A program made the translations under genes and the position numbers. Below are positions 26,319-35,197 of a DNA stretch of 58,386 nt, one piece after another. Below the pieces are notes generated by a model. That model saw nothing but the letters and a program-made list of their open reading frames with translations, had not been told where the DNA came from and searched no databases. How positions within the stretch are numbered: position 1 is the first letter of the stretch; each line of letters starts with the position of its first letter. Source of the DNA: RGIG4079 sp045576735 (GTDB lineage Bacteria; Bacteroidota; Bacteroidia; Bacteroidales; Muribaculaceae); assembly GCA_045576735.1 (NCBI GenBank), contig JAZNGZ010000094.1, positions 1-58,386 on the forward strand. The letters run 5' to 3'.

Positions 26319-27632
26319 TTAATTTAATGGGTGGTCTTCGCTGAATGCTTTCATTCGCTCGGCCATCACATCATATAGGTCATCGCGCATGCGTGAGGTG
26401 CAGGCACGCACCCCTTGTTGGTCGCTGCCGGTGGTTGAGAGCGAAATGCTGCTCACGCCATAGTAAAGCAACTCCTTCAACAAGTCACCGCCACTCATAT
26501 CGCCATACCCTATGGTGAAGAAAAAGCCGTCGCCCACACGTTGGGTCACATCATAGTCATAAATGATGTGGAAACCGTTGTCGGTGAAAATCTTTTTCAT
26601 CTTCTCGGCACGGCGGGCATATTCGCGGGTATCTTCCACGAAATTGATTTTGCCCTCGGTTGACAAACGCAACATTTCGGCATAGGCATATTGTGTTGAA
26701 GCCGTACAGCCCGATGTAATCATATAAAGGATTGAGGCTATCAGCGTCTGTCCAAACACGCCGGCATCGTTATATCGCTCAGCCAATGCAGGGAAATGGC
26801 GGTCAAAGAGTTTGTCGCTGATGCAAGTCAAAGCCATGCGCTGACCGGCATAGCTGAATATCTTCGACGACGAAAGCATCAATATATAATTGTCGGTGTA
26901 ATGTGCCACTGTGGGGGGATAAGGTGGTTCAAACGGATGTCCCATATCGGTGCGGAAATCCATGCAGAAGTAGGCCAAATCTTCCATCACAATCACATCG
27001 TGTTTTGTGGCAAGTTCGCCTATGATTTTCAGCTCGGCATCTTCAAGGCATATCCATGCAGGGTTGTTGGGGTTGGAGTAAACGATAGCTGCGATATCAC
27101 CGTCGGCCAACATGCTCTCCAACTTGTCGCGCAACGCTTCGCCTCGATAGTTGTAGATGTCAAATTCCACCCATTGCGCACCTATCACGCGCAACTGCGA
27201 CTTCTGAATAGGAAAACCGGGGTCGATGAACAACACTTTGTTTTTGCCCGGAGTGCGTTGTGTGCAAGCGATAAACGAGCCATACGACCCTGCCACGCTG
27301 CCCACTGTGGGAACACACGCACGAGCCGAGATGTCAACATTGAGAAACGCTTTGACAAATCGCGATGCCTCATGCTTCAACTCAGGCACACCGGCTGCCG
27401 CAGGATATTGCGAACCCACACCACGGTCGAGTGCGGCTTTCTCGGCCTCTACGCCCAATTGGTTTACAGGCAATCCGGGCGAACCTTGATCCATGCGTAT
27501 AAATGGTATACCGGTCTCCTTTTCGAGATATTGCGCCACAAGAAGCACTTCGCCAATGGTAGCTTTCGACAAGTCGGCGATGTGAAGTTCTTTCACAGCT
27601 TTTTCCACCAACTCTTCACTGAATATTTTCAT
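26319..27632 (-). CDS. PLP-dependent aminotransferase, class I/II
   Basis: 437 residues. Fold type I features: MDQGSPGLPVNQLGVEAE at the start, AIVYSNPNNPAWICLEDAELK (the Asn/Pro motif that contacts PLP), VMEDLAYFCMDFR with the PLP-ring Asp, and the Schiff-base lysine in MLSSSKIFSYAGQRMA near residue 260; the C-terminal RACTSRM holds the carboxylate Arg candidate. It lies between iorB (14 bp upstream) and the CoA ligase (28 bp downstream), so it most likely interconverts aromatic 2-oxo acids and aromatic amino acids. The omega-amidase at the head of the operon suggests that glutamine may be the amino donor. Confidence 0.9.
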   Translation of the reverse strand: MKIFSEELVEKAVKELHIADLSKATIGEVLLVAQYLEKETGIPFIRMDQGSPGLPVNQLGVEAEKAALDRGVGSQYPAAAGVPELKHEASRFVKAFLNVDISARACVPTVGSVAGSYGSFIACTQRTPGKNKVLFIDPGFPIQKSQLRVIGAQWVEFDIYNYRGEALRDKLESMLADGDIAAIVYSNPNNPAWICLEDAELKIIGELATKHDVIVMEDLAYFCMDFRTDMGHPFEPPYPPTVAHYTDNYILMLSSSKIFSYAGQRMALTCISDKLFDRHFPALAERYNDAGVFGQTLIASILYMITSGCTASTQYAYAEMLRLSTEGKINFVEDTREYARRAEKMKKIFTDNGFHIIYDYDVTQRVGDGFFFTIGYGDMSGGDLLKELLYYGVSSISLSTTGSDQQGVRACTSRMRDDLYDVMAERMKAFSEDHPLN

Positions 27633-27646
27633 CGTTTTTTGAGTCT

Positions 27647-28222
27647 TTATTTCACTGCATTCAACCCCAAGTCAAATGCTTGTTGGTTCATTTCCACTAT
27701 CTTTTCACCCTTCGATGCAAACACGCGTGCGATGCTTTCACGCAACTGCTCAGGAGTGAGTATCTCAATATAACGAGCCGCCATGCCAAGCAATATCACA
27801 TTGGCACTCTTTGGCATATTGTTCTCTTTGGCTACATCGTCGATGGGTAACGCTGCCACATGAGGCAAGCCGTTGAGTTCGTTCATCAACGCCTCATCTT
27901 CGGGATAGTTGGGTATATTTTTGAATGGGTGCGAAGAGGTTACCACCCACCCTTCACCATTGAGATACGACACATAGCGCAACGCTTCCATAGGCTCCAT
28001 CGAGATAATCAAATCGGCAGCACCTTCCTTAATCAAGTCGGAGTAAATCTCATCGGTCGACAATCGAAGATTTGACTGCACATCGCCTCCACGTTGGCTC
28101 ATGCCATGCACTTCGGCTTGTTTGAGGCTCAACCCTGCCACCGCAGCGGCATCACCTATGATTGTGGCAATGGTGAGGATTCCTTGACCTCCCACGCCGG
28201 CTAATATTATATCTTTTTTCAT
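27647..28222 (-). CDS. iorB: Indolepyruvate:ferredoxin oxidoreductase, beta subunit
   Basis: 191 residues, normal for IorB. The N-terminus KKDIILAGVGGQGILTIATIIGDAA is the gamma-type domain of 2-oxoacid:ferredoxin oxidoreductases, followed by EVHGMSQRGGDVQSNLRLS, both strong family marks. With IorA it converts indolepyruvate and related aryl-pyruvates plus CoA to aryl-acetyl-CoA, CO2 and reduced ferredoxin, reversibly, in the cytoplasm. The start codon overlaps the iorA stop by 4 bp (ATGA), so the two subunits are translationally coupled. Confidence 0.95.
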   Translation of the reverse strand: MKKDIILAGVGGQGILTIATIIGDAAAVAGLSLKQAEVHGMSQRGGDVQSNLRLSTDEIYSDLIKEGAADLIISMEPMEALRYVSYLNGEGWVVTSSHPFKNIPNYPEDEALMNELNGLPHVAALPIDDVAKENNMPKSANVILLGMAARYIEILTPEQLRESIARVFASKGEKIVEMNQQAFDLGLNAVK

Positions 28223-29814
28223 TGCTGTGCCTTTTTTTGACGAAGTTTGCGACTAAGGGTCTGGATACATTCACGACGAGGAATAATTACCGACACCCCT
28301 TTATATTCAATCTCTTCACGAATGATGCGTGTGATTTCCTCCATATTTTTAGGTAGAGGCACCACTACACGCACATGCTCAGGCTCTACACCAAGACCAA
28401 GGCATATCGCCTCAAACTTGTTTGTCCCTGCCGAGTCTTGACCTCCGGTCATCGCTGTGGTGAGGTTATCTGAAATCACTACTGTGATATTCGCTTTGTC
28501 GTTTACGGCATCGAGCAAGCCTGTCATGCCCGAGTGGGTGAATGTAGAGTCACCGATAACAGCAATAGCGGGGAACACTCCTGCATCGGCAGCACCCTTG
28601 GCCATTGTGATTGAAGCACCCATATCCACACAGCTGTCGATAGCACGGAATGGAGGTAATGCGCCAAGTGTGTAGCAACCAATGTCGCCAAAGATGCGAG
28701 CATCGGCATATTCGGAAGCCACTTTGTTGAGCGCGTCATACACATCGCGGTGTCCGCATCCTTGACACAACGCCGGTGGACGTGGCATCACATTTTGTGC
28801 CGTGGCAAACGCTTGTGAAAGCTCCACACCGAGAGCCTTGCCCACACAATCGGGTGTCAACTCGCCCATGCGAGGAAGGTCGCCGGTCAATCGGCCCTTC
28901 AACACATAGCCGGCTCCGAGCAAACCTTTCACTTGCTCTTCAACCAATGGCTGACCATCTTCGGCCACAAGCAAAGCGTCACACTCTTGTGCCAACGCCT
29001 TAATAGCCGCTTCGGGGATAGGATATTGCGAAACCTTCAACACTTTCACTCCAAGTTGTTGAGGGTTGTTTTCCATCACATAATTATAAGCGATACCACA
29101 CGCCACTACCCCCAGACGAGCCTTGCCTTCGGCCGCCACTGTCTTGTTATAAGGCGATGATTCGGCACTTGCCAATAGTTGTGGTTGCTTTTCTACCAAC
29201 GAAGCATATTGACGACGTGCATTGCCGGGCAACAACACCCAATGAGTACGTTCATTATCGGGATTAAGCGCATTTTGAGCCACAGGAGCCTTTACCTCTA
29301 CCCCGGCACGCGAGTGAGCCAATCGGGTTACGACACGCATCAACACGGGCAATCGCAACTGCTCCGATAGTTCATAAGCATATCGCATCATCTCATAAGC
29401 CTCTTGTTGCGAAGATGGCTCAAGAATGGGAATCATAGTGAATTTGCCATAGAAGCGTGAGTCTTGCTCATTTTGCGACGAGTGCATCGAGGGGTCATCG
29501 GCTGCAAGCACCACCAATCCGCCATTCACTCCGGTGATACCCGAATTGACAAACGCATCGGCTGCCACATTCATTCCCACGTGTTTCATACACACAAGCG
29601 CACGCTTGCCGGCATACGACATTCCCAACGCTGCCTCCATTGCAGTCTTTTCATTGGTACACCAACGGCTACGCACCTCAGGAGCATTAGCCTGGATATA
29701 TTCGGTTATTTCGGTCGATGGAGTGCCGGGATAGGCATACACACCACTAATGCCGGCATGCACAGCTCCCAATGCTATTGCTTCATCGCCCAATAAAAGT
29801 TTACGTTCTATCAT
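28219..29814 (-). CDS. iorA: Indolepyruvate:ferredoxin oxidoreductase, alpha subunit, lacking the ferredoxin domain
   Basis: 531 residues from ATG 29814; the frame extends 4 codons to a TTG at 29826, which I discount. The start has AYPGTPSTEITEYI and the middle the TPP-binding part PPALCQGCGHRDVYDALNK, GDIGCYTLG and VIGDSTFTHSGMTGLLDA. Typical IorA proteins end in two [4Fe-4S] ferredoxin-type motifs; here the protein stops soon after VIIPRRECIQTLSRK and no CxxCxxCxxxC is present, so electrons must pass through the remaining cofactors or another protein. It follows the omega-amidase gene by 23 bp and overlaps iorB. Confidence 0.93.
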   Translation of the reverse strand: MIERKLLLGDEAIALGAVHAGISGVYAYPGTPSTEITEYIQANAPEVRSRWCTNEKTAMEAALGMSYAGKRALVCMKHVGMNVAADAFVNSGITGVNGGLVVLAADDPSMHSSQNEQDSRFYGKFTMIPILEPSSQQEAYEMMRYAYELSEQLRLPVLMRVVTRLAHSRAGVEVKAPVAQNALNPDNERTHWVLLPGNARRQYASLVEKQPQLLASAESSPYNKTVAAEGKARLGVVACGIAYNYVMENNPQQLGVKVLKVSQYPIPEAAIKALAQECDALLVAEDGQPLVEEQVKGLLGAGYVLKGRLTGDLPRMGELTPDCVGKALGVELSQAFATAQNVMPRPPALCQGCGHRDVYDALNKVASEYADARIFGDIGCYTLGALPPFRAIDSCVDMGASITMAKGAADAGVFPAIAVIGDSTFTHSGMTGLLDAVNDKANITVVISDNLTTAMTGGQDSAGTNKFEAICLGLGVEPEHVRVVVPLPKNMEEITRIIREEIEYKGVSVIIPRRECIQTLSRKLRQKKAQQ

Positions 29815-29837
29815 AATCTTTCTCAATTTATTCTGTA

Positions 29838-30587
29838 TTAAATGTCGGCATCGTTAAGAGCCGGGAATTTCTCACGGAAGGCCTCCAACATAGGCATATC
29901 CACCTCAGCCGAAGCCTCACATTCTTCATTCATGGCACACGATGCGATTGTTTTGCCATAGGGGTCGATAATTACACTGCCACCGCAGTAATCGCATGTA
30001 GGGTCGGTTCCCACACGGTTCACCCCTGCCACATAACATTGGTTCTCGATAGCACGAGCCACCAATAAGGCGCTCCATGCTCCCACTCGAGGAGTAGGCC
30101 AACTTGCCACATAAAGAATCATATCATAATCGCCATGATTGCGCGACCAAATGGGGAAACGCAAATCGTAGCACACCTCAAGCAAAATGCGCACACCACA
30201 CCATTCCACTATCACTCGGCTATCACCGGCAGTGAATCGTTTATGTTCGCCTCCGTAGGTAAACAAGTGCTTCTTGTCATAGTGAGCCACACTTCCGTCA
30301 GGTTTTACGAAATAGAATCTATTGTAGAATTTACCATCTTGTTCCACAGCCACACTTCCGGCTATCGCAGCGTTTATGGCCTTTGATTTTTCACGCATCC
30401 ACTGCAACGTGTCGCTATTGGCACTCTCGGCAATCCCCTCGGGGTGAATGCAAAATCCGGTAGAGAACATCTCGGGCAACACATAAAGATCTGCCCCCGG
30501 ATTACGGTCGATAGCCTCATCGGCACGAGCCACATTGAGCGATGCATTATTCCATACTATGTTTCGTTGTAGGATAGTTATTTTCAT
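29838..30587 (-). CDS. Nitrilase-family hydrolase, omega-amidase (YafV type)
   Basis: 249 residues. The catalytic triad of the carbon-nitrogen hydrolase family is visible: Glu in VLPEMFSTGF (near residue 39), Lys in HYDKKHLF (near 106) and Cys in LLEVCYDLRFPIW (near 140). The SRNHGDYDMILYVASWP and LVARAIENQCYVAGVNRVG blocks match the YafV/Nit2-like branch. These enzymes hydrolyse 2-oxoglutaramate, the product left when glutamine donates its amino group to a 2-oxo acid, to 2-oxoglutarate and ammonia. First gene of the aryl-acid operon; a -7 box (complement of 30608-30615) lies 20 bp before the start. Confidence 0.88.
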   Translation of the reverse strand: MKITILQRNIVWNNASLNVARADEAIDRNPGADLYVLPEMFSTGFCIHPEGIAESANSDTLQWMREKSKAINAAIAGSVAVEQDGKFYNRFYFVKPDGSVAHYDKKHLFTYGGEHKRFTAGDSRVIVEWCGVRILLEVCYDLRFPIWSRNHGDYDMILYVASWPTPRVGAWSALLVARAIENQCYVAGVNRVGTDPTCDYCGGSVIIDPYGKTIASCAMNEECEASAEVDMPMLEAFREKFPALNDADI

Positions 30588-30737
30588 ATTAAATACCGTT
30601 TAAGTTGCAAATATAACCATTTTCACACACATAACCTACCATTTTGACTACAAATCAACAAAATACCGCTCATTTTGACAGAAAACGCAACAAAATTGCT
30701 TTTAATCGTCATATTTTTGCAGAAAAATTGTGGATTG

Positions 30738-30769
30738 ATTGTGAGTTTTGTAGGGATTATCTATATTTG
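30738..30769 (+). promoter_or_regulatory. glnA promoter
   Basis: TTG 30738-30740, 21 bp, TATATTTG 30762-30769; 48 bp of leader to ATG 30818. The 230-bp interval 30588-30817 is shared with the divergent omega-amidase operon. Confidence 0.6.
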
Positions 30770-30817
30770 TAGTTTGAAAATCTATTTAGACAATTTATAA
30801 CTCAACATAACAACATT

Positions 30818-32320
30818 ATGGATAAAGAACTTGCATTAAACCCTAATAGGGTTGTGGCTTATCTCGGTAAACCTGCAAAGGAATTTACCAAGGCCGACAT
30901 TATTCGCTTTATCAGCGAAAACGAAATTCGCATGGTCAACTTTATGTATCCTGCCGGCGATGGACGTTTGAAAACTTTGAATTTTGTAATCAACAATTTG
31001 GCTTATCTCGACACTATTCTCACTTGTGGCGAACGCGTTGACGGCTCAAGCCTTTTCCCATTTATCGAGGCTGGAAGTAGCGACCTTTATGTGTTGCCTC
31101 GCTTCTCTACTGCATTCCTCGACCCATTTGCCGAAATACCCACCCTCTCGCTCCTTTGCTCTTATTTCAACAAAGACGGCGAACCTCTTGAAAGCTCTCC
31201 CGAACACACTCTCTACAAAGCGTGCAAGGCTTTCAACGAAGTAACAGGAATGGAATTCCAAGCCATGGGCGAATTGGAATATTACGTTATCGCTCCCGAT
31301 GATGAAATGTTCCCCGCTACCGACCAAAAGGGTTATCACGAATCGGCTCCTTATGCTAAATTCAACGAGTTCCGCACTCAATGTATGGCTTACATCGCTC
31401 AAGCCGGCGGACAAATCAAATATGGCCACTCCGAAGTGGGTAACTTCACTATCGACGGCATGATTTATGAGCAAAACGAAATTGAGTTCTTGCCTGTAAA
31501 TGCCAAAGATGCTGCCGACCAACTTATGGTAGCAAAATGGATTATTCGCAACCTCGCATATCAATTGGGCTACGACATCACTTTCGCTCCTAAAATCACT
31601 GTGGGAAAGGCCGGTTCAGGCCTACACGTTCACATGCGCATTGTGAAAGATGGTCAAAACCAAATGCTCGATGGCGGCGTTCTCTCGGCGACTGCTCGCA
31701 AGGCAATTGCCGGCATGATGGAACTCGCTCCTTCAATCACTGCATTTGGTAACACCAACCCAACATCATACTTCCGTCTTGTGCCTCACCAAGAAGCTCC
31801 TACAAACATCTGTTGGGGCGACCGCAACCGCTCGGTATTGGTGCGCGTGCCTCTCGGTTGGGCTGCTAAAGCCGACATGTGTCAAATCGCCAATCCTCTC
31901 GAAGGACCAAGCAACTATGACACTACTCAAAAACAAACTGTTGAAATGCGTTCTCCCGACGGATCTGCCGACATCTACCAACTCATTGCCGGTCTTGCCG
32001 TAGCATGCCGCCATGGTTTTGAACTCGAAAACGCATTGGAGATTGCCGAAAAGACTTATGTGAACGTAAACATTCACAAAACCGAAAATGCCGACAAGCT
32101 CAACTCATTGGCTCAACTTCCCGACAGCTGTGCTGCATCGGCCGACTGCCTCGAACGCCAACGTGCTATCTTCGAAAAGCACAATGTGTTTAGTCCTGCA
32201 ATGATCAACGGCATCATCAACAAACTTCGCTCTTACGACGACAAAACTCTCCGTCGCGACATTGAAGGCAACCAAGATGAAATGCTCAAAATCGTAAGAC
32301 GCTTCTTCCACTGCGGATAA
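30818..32320 (+). CDS. glnA: Glutamine synthetase
   Basis: 500 residues. The protein has the type I fold order: N-terminal beta-grasp (IIRFISENEIRMVNFMYPAGDG), RVDGSSLFPFIEAGSSD with the DGSS metal loop, MGELEYYVIAP (metal Glu), NEIEFLPVNA, KAGSGLHVHMRI (the ammonia/His loop) and PTSYFRLVPHQEAPTNICWGDRNRS near the ATP site. It makes glutamine from glutamate, ammonia and ATP. The length and the divergence from E. coli-type enzymes place it in a Bacteroidota branch. The 3' end and terminator have a second copy at 35523-35609. Divergent from a run that starts with an omega-amidase. Confidence 0.93.
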   Translation: MDKELALNPNRVVAYLGKPAKEFTKADIIRFISENEIRMVNFMYPAGDGRLKTLNFVINNLAYLDTILTCGERVDGSSLFPFIEAGSSDLYVLPRFSTAFLDPFAEIPTLSLLCSYFNKDGEPLESSPEHTLYKACKAFNEVTGMEFQAMGELEYYVIAPDDEMFPATDQKGYHESAPYAKFNEFRTQCMAYIAQAGGQIKYGHSEVGNFTIDGMIYEQNEIEFLPVNAKDAADQLMVAKWIIRNLAYQLGYDITFAPKITVGKAGSGLHVHMRIVKDGQNQMLDGGVLSATARKAIAGMMELAPSITAFGNTNPTSYFRLVPHQEAPTNICWGDRNRSVLVRVPLGWAAKADMCQIANPLEGPSNYDTTQKQTVEMRSPDGSADIYQLIAGLAVACRHGFELENALEIAEKTYVNVNIHKTENADKLNSLAQLPDSCAASADCLERQRAIFEKHNVFSPAMINGIINKLRSYDDKTLRRDIEGNQDEMLKIVRRFFHCG

Positions 32321-32373
32321 TCAACATCTCACAACTCTATACAACAAGGGAGCCCCAATCAAGGCTCCCTTTG
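32287..32373 (+). repeat. glnA 3' end and terminator, left copy of an 87-bp direct repeat
   Basis: Last 34 bp of glnA including the stop, the spacer, and the terminator hairpin. Recurs at 35523-35609 with 4 mismatches. Confidence 0.9.
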
Positions 32374-32380
32374 ATATTTT
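32346..32380 (+). terminator. glnA terminator
   Basis: Nine-base-pair stem 32346-32354 (aagggagcc) with 32363-32371 (ggctccctt), 8-nt loop, followed by a T-rich tract (tgatattttt). 25 bp after the glnA stop. Confidence 0.85.
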
Positions 32381-32581
32381 TAGAGATTAAGTCATAAGCC
32401 ATAAACTCTCTAATGTATTTAATAGACAGCAAATTTACCTTTTCAACCATTTGCGCGCCACACACTTACTGACAAAAAATGTGCAAATTCACAAAATTTG
32501 TCTGCGATATGAAATACACAAGAACTCAATACATCGTAAAATTAAATTATTGGTATTCTAGAAAAATATCTAATGCAATAA

Positions 32582-32615
32582 AATGGGTGTGCCAATTATG
32601 AACGACACACCCATT
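32582..32615 (-). terminator. Terminator of the large BspA-like gene
   Basis: Ten-base-pair stem 32582-32591 with 32606-32615 (aatgggtgtg / cacacccatt), 14-nt loop; on the minus strand it is followed by TTTATTG. It lies 24 bp after the stop of the gene at 32640. The stretch 32374-32581 has no other visible element. Confidence 0.7.
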
Positions 32616-32639
32616 CTGATATTACTCTATTCTAATAAT

Positions 32640-35132
32640 TTAGAATATTACTTTGATGGTTTTTGAGATTCCTTTCACCAAATAAACTCCAGCATCGGGC
32701 AATTGATATGAACATCTGCCGTCGATAGTCACAAGTGATGATAATACCTTTCCTGCTGCATCATACACCACAACCGGAGAGCCTGAATCAACGCCTTCTA
32801 CTATCAACATTCCATCTGACATCACGTATGCCTTCATGTTCGTATCAATTGAGAATGCTTCTACCGAATTTATATCTTTCTCATATGCTACACTCAACAT
32901 TGCATCCGCCTTTATTACCGGTGTAGTATATTCATTCCCTTCTGTAAGCGATGTGGTTACATCTGAATTATTATATCTAACATTGTTTATAGTCCAACCT
33001 TCATCGGGTGTAAACACACAGCTAAAGGTTTTACCTTTTACTACAGGCATGTCGATAGAGCCGCCATCGGCTGTTCGCAAACTCAATATTGCCGGCAATT
33101 CTTCAAACGTAGCCACAAACACCATATTTGCATCAAGCGTTTCAATTTCATATACATTTTCCACCAACGAAGCTGTCACATCTTTATCGTTCAATACAAC
33201 CGATTTCAACTTCCAACCCGATGCTGGAGTAAACACAACTCCAACCTTTGTTCCTGAAAGTATATCAACACTAGTTTTGGCTTCGCCATTGATCGCGATA
33301 GAGCCCTGCCCGGACTTGCTCGCACTCACTCGATATAAAATATCATATCCTATTTCTTCCTCTACTATTGTATCAAAATTATTCCAATGCTTACTAGATT
33401 CATACGTTGATTTACTGCCTATTGGCACATATAGCGTACAATTATTCCCATCTTCGATATATTTGTAACCACTAGCAGTCTGATTTCTGAAATTAGGTAT
33501 TATTGCTTTTTTTAAATGAACTTCTTTCAAATTAGAACAACCAGAAAATGCATTCTCAGTTATTGTAGATATATTATGATATATATTTACTCTCTTTAAC
33601 GAATCACAGCCATAAAAACATTGATAACCAATTGTTTTAACCGATTTAGGCAAATCCATACTTTCAATTGCTTTGCAATTATAAAAAGCTTTATTTCCTA
33701 TTTCCAAAAGACTATCGGGGAATTCTATCTCATTCAATGACGTACAACCAGAGAAAGCACTAACTCCAATTGCTTCTACAGTGGCTGGAATGTTCACTTT
33801 TTTTAGTTTAGTACAATCCGCAAAACCATTAACGGATTTTAATGATTCGGGCAATACTATGAATTCAATATTACTACAACTTACAAATGTACCTGATGGT
33901 ATTTCTGTTATACTTGAAGGAAGTGTTACCGATGTCAAGCTTATACACTCCATAAAAGCATTCTCCTCAATCCGCTTAATCGTTTCTGGAATTGAGATTT
34001 CTCTCAATTGTTTACAACAATAAAACATTCTATTTCCCACATATTCCAATTTTGAAGGGAATGTAAATTTAGACAACCCAGAATATGCAAATAATTCTCC
34101 TCCTATCGTTGTTATACTTTCTGGCAAACATATACTCGACAAGCGACTACAATAGTAAAATGCTTTGTCTCCGATAGTAGTTATCCCATCAGGGATATTC
34201 ACATCTACCAATTGATAACAATTTTCACAAACATTATTTGGCAAAGTCTTTAACCCAGAAGAAAATGCAACCGACTTCAATATATCACAACCAGAAAACA
34301 ACATATCCCCAATTGTTTGTATTTGAGCTGGCAACACTACAGATTCCAACTCAACATTATTTAAGAATGCTCCATTTCCAATTGTAGTTAACGTAGTTGG
34401 AAAAAAATCTTCATCTATTTTTTGCAAAGCACAACTGGAAAAAGCATAATTCCCTATTGATTGAAGATTTTTTGGCAACACTACAGTATCCAGATTTGTA
34501 CAATGACAAAATGTATGATTTTTTATTTCTGTGATATTATCGGGAATAATAACTTTGCTAAATGCTTGTCCATTAAAAGCGTCGTTTTCAATACATTTCA
34601 ACGATGTAGGCAACACCAACGTTTTCATTTTGCCTACATAATAATATCCAGTCCAAGAACCAGCAAAAGCATATTCGTCAATTATTTCAAGTCCATCATA
34701 CAATATCGCTTCCTTAATACTTGAAGCAGCAAATGCCGATTTGCAAATTTTCTTCAACCCTTTAGAAAAGGTTACATTGACGACCGAACTTTCTTTAAAT
34801 GCCTCATCATAAATAGTAATTATTGTATTCGGCATAATTATAGAGTTTATCCTACTACCGGCAAATGCACTAGTGGCAATTTCGGTCACAGTGTAGGTTT
34901 TGCCGTCATGAGTCACTGTTTCGGGAATTTCCGCACTACCAAAACTATAAGTTGCAGGACCTTGTGTCACCGATACGGTTGTCCCATCGGGATTGATTGA
35001 GTAATATAACCATACTGAATCAAGATCCAATGCATCATCCTTTCGGGTTAATGAAGAAAAATCGTATGCCGAAGCTGAAACATATGCTCCAAGCATAAAA
35101 AACGAAATAATAAAGTACTTTAAATTTTTCAT
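32640..35132 (-). CDS. Large BspA-like LRR protein with T9SS-like C-terminal domain
   Basis: 830 residues. Signal peptide MKNLKYFIISFFMLGAYVSASA, a short N-domain also seen in the small BspA genes (VWLYYSINPDGTTVSVTQG), then about 20 LRR_5 units with the core ITTIGDKAFYYCSRL (residues ~70-560). Two beta domains follow with the pattern GWKLKSVVLNDKDVTASL / GWTINNVRYNNSDVTTSL, like diverged InlB B-repeats (about 610-740). The last 75 residues (VYDAAGKVLSS ... AGVYLVKGISKTIKVIF) match the type IX secretion sorting signal pattern, so it is probably surface-attached. Adhesion is the usual role for the family. Its start lies 14 bp after a terminator-like hairpin in a structured leader. Confidence 0.88.
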   Translation of the reverse strand: MKNLKYFIISFFMLGAYVSASAYDFSSLTRKDDALDLDSVWLYYSINPDGTTVSVTQGPATYSFGSAEIPETVTHDGKTYTVTEIATSAFAGSRINSIIMPNTIITIYDEAFKESSVVNVTFSKGLKKICKSAFAASSIKEAILYDGLEIIDEYAFAGSWTGYYYVGKMKTLVLPTSLKCIENDAFNGQAFSKVIIPDNITEIKNHTFCHCTNLDTVVLPKNLQSIGNYAFSSCALQKIDEDFFPTTLTTIGNGAFLNNVELESVVLPAQIQTIGDMLFSGCDILKSVAFSSGLKTLPNNVCENCYQLVDVNIPDGITTIGDKAFYYCSRLSSICLPESITTIGGELFAYSGLSKFTFPSKLEYVGNRMFYCCKQLREISIPETIKRIEENAFMECISLTSVTLPSSITEIPSGTFVSCSNIEFIVLPESLKSVNGFADCTKLKKVNIPATVEAIGVSAFSGCTSLNEIEFPDSLLEIGNKAFYNCKAIESMDLPKSVKTIGYQCFYGCDSLKRVNIYHNISTITENAFSGCSNLKEVHLKKAIIPNFRNQTASGYKYIEDGNNCTLYVPIGSKSTYESSKHWNNFDTIVEEEIGYDILYRVSASKSGQGSIAINGEAKTSVDILSGTKVGVVFTPASGWKLKSVVLNDKDVTASLVENVYEIETLDANMVFVATFEELPAILSLRTADGGSIDMPVVKGKTFSCVFTPDEGWTINNVRYNNSDVTTSLTEGNEYTTPVIKADAMLSVAYEKDINSVEAFSIDTNMKAYVMSDGMLIVEGVDSGSPVVVYDAAGKVLSSLVTIDGRCSYQLPDAGVYLVKGISKTIKVIF

Positions 35133-35145
35133 TCTGATTAGTTTT

Positions 35146-35197
35146 AAATAAAAAAGGCGGAACCGTTCGATGCTTATTACAACTTAGGTTACCGCCA
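35146..35197 (-). terminator. Attenuator-type terminator immediately before the BspA-like gene
   Basis: Minus strand: GGCGGTAACC (complement of 35188-35197) pairs with GGTTCCGCC (complement of 35156-35164), with one bulged T, then TTTTTTATTT (35155-35146). The T-run ends 14 bp before the start codon, which leaves no room for another promoter. The 5' arm is also part of the leader's closing stem. Confidence 0.65.

Noticed and set aside
26796..27773. 325-residue frame antisense to the aminotransferase
   Set aside because: Long antisense frame favoured by codon usage; real gene motifs are on the minus strand.
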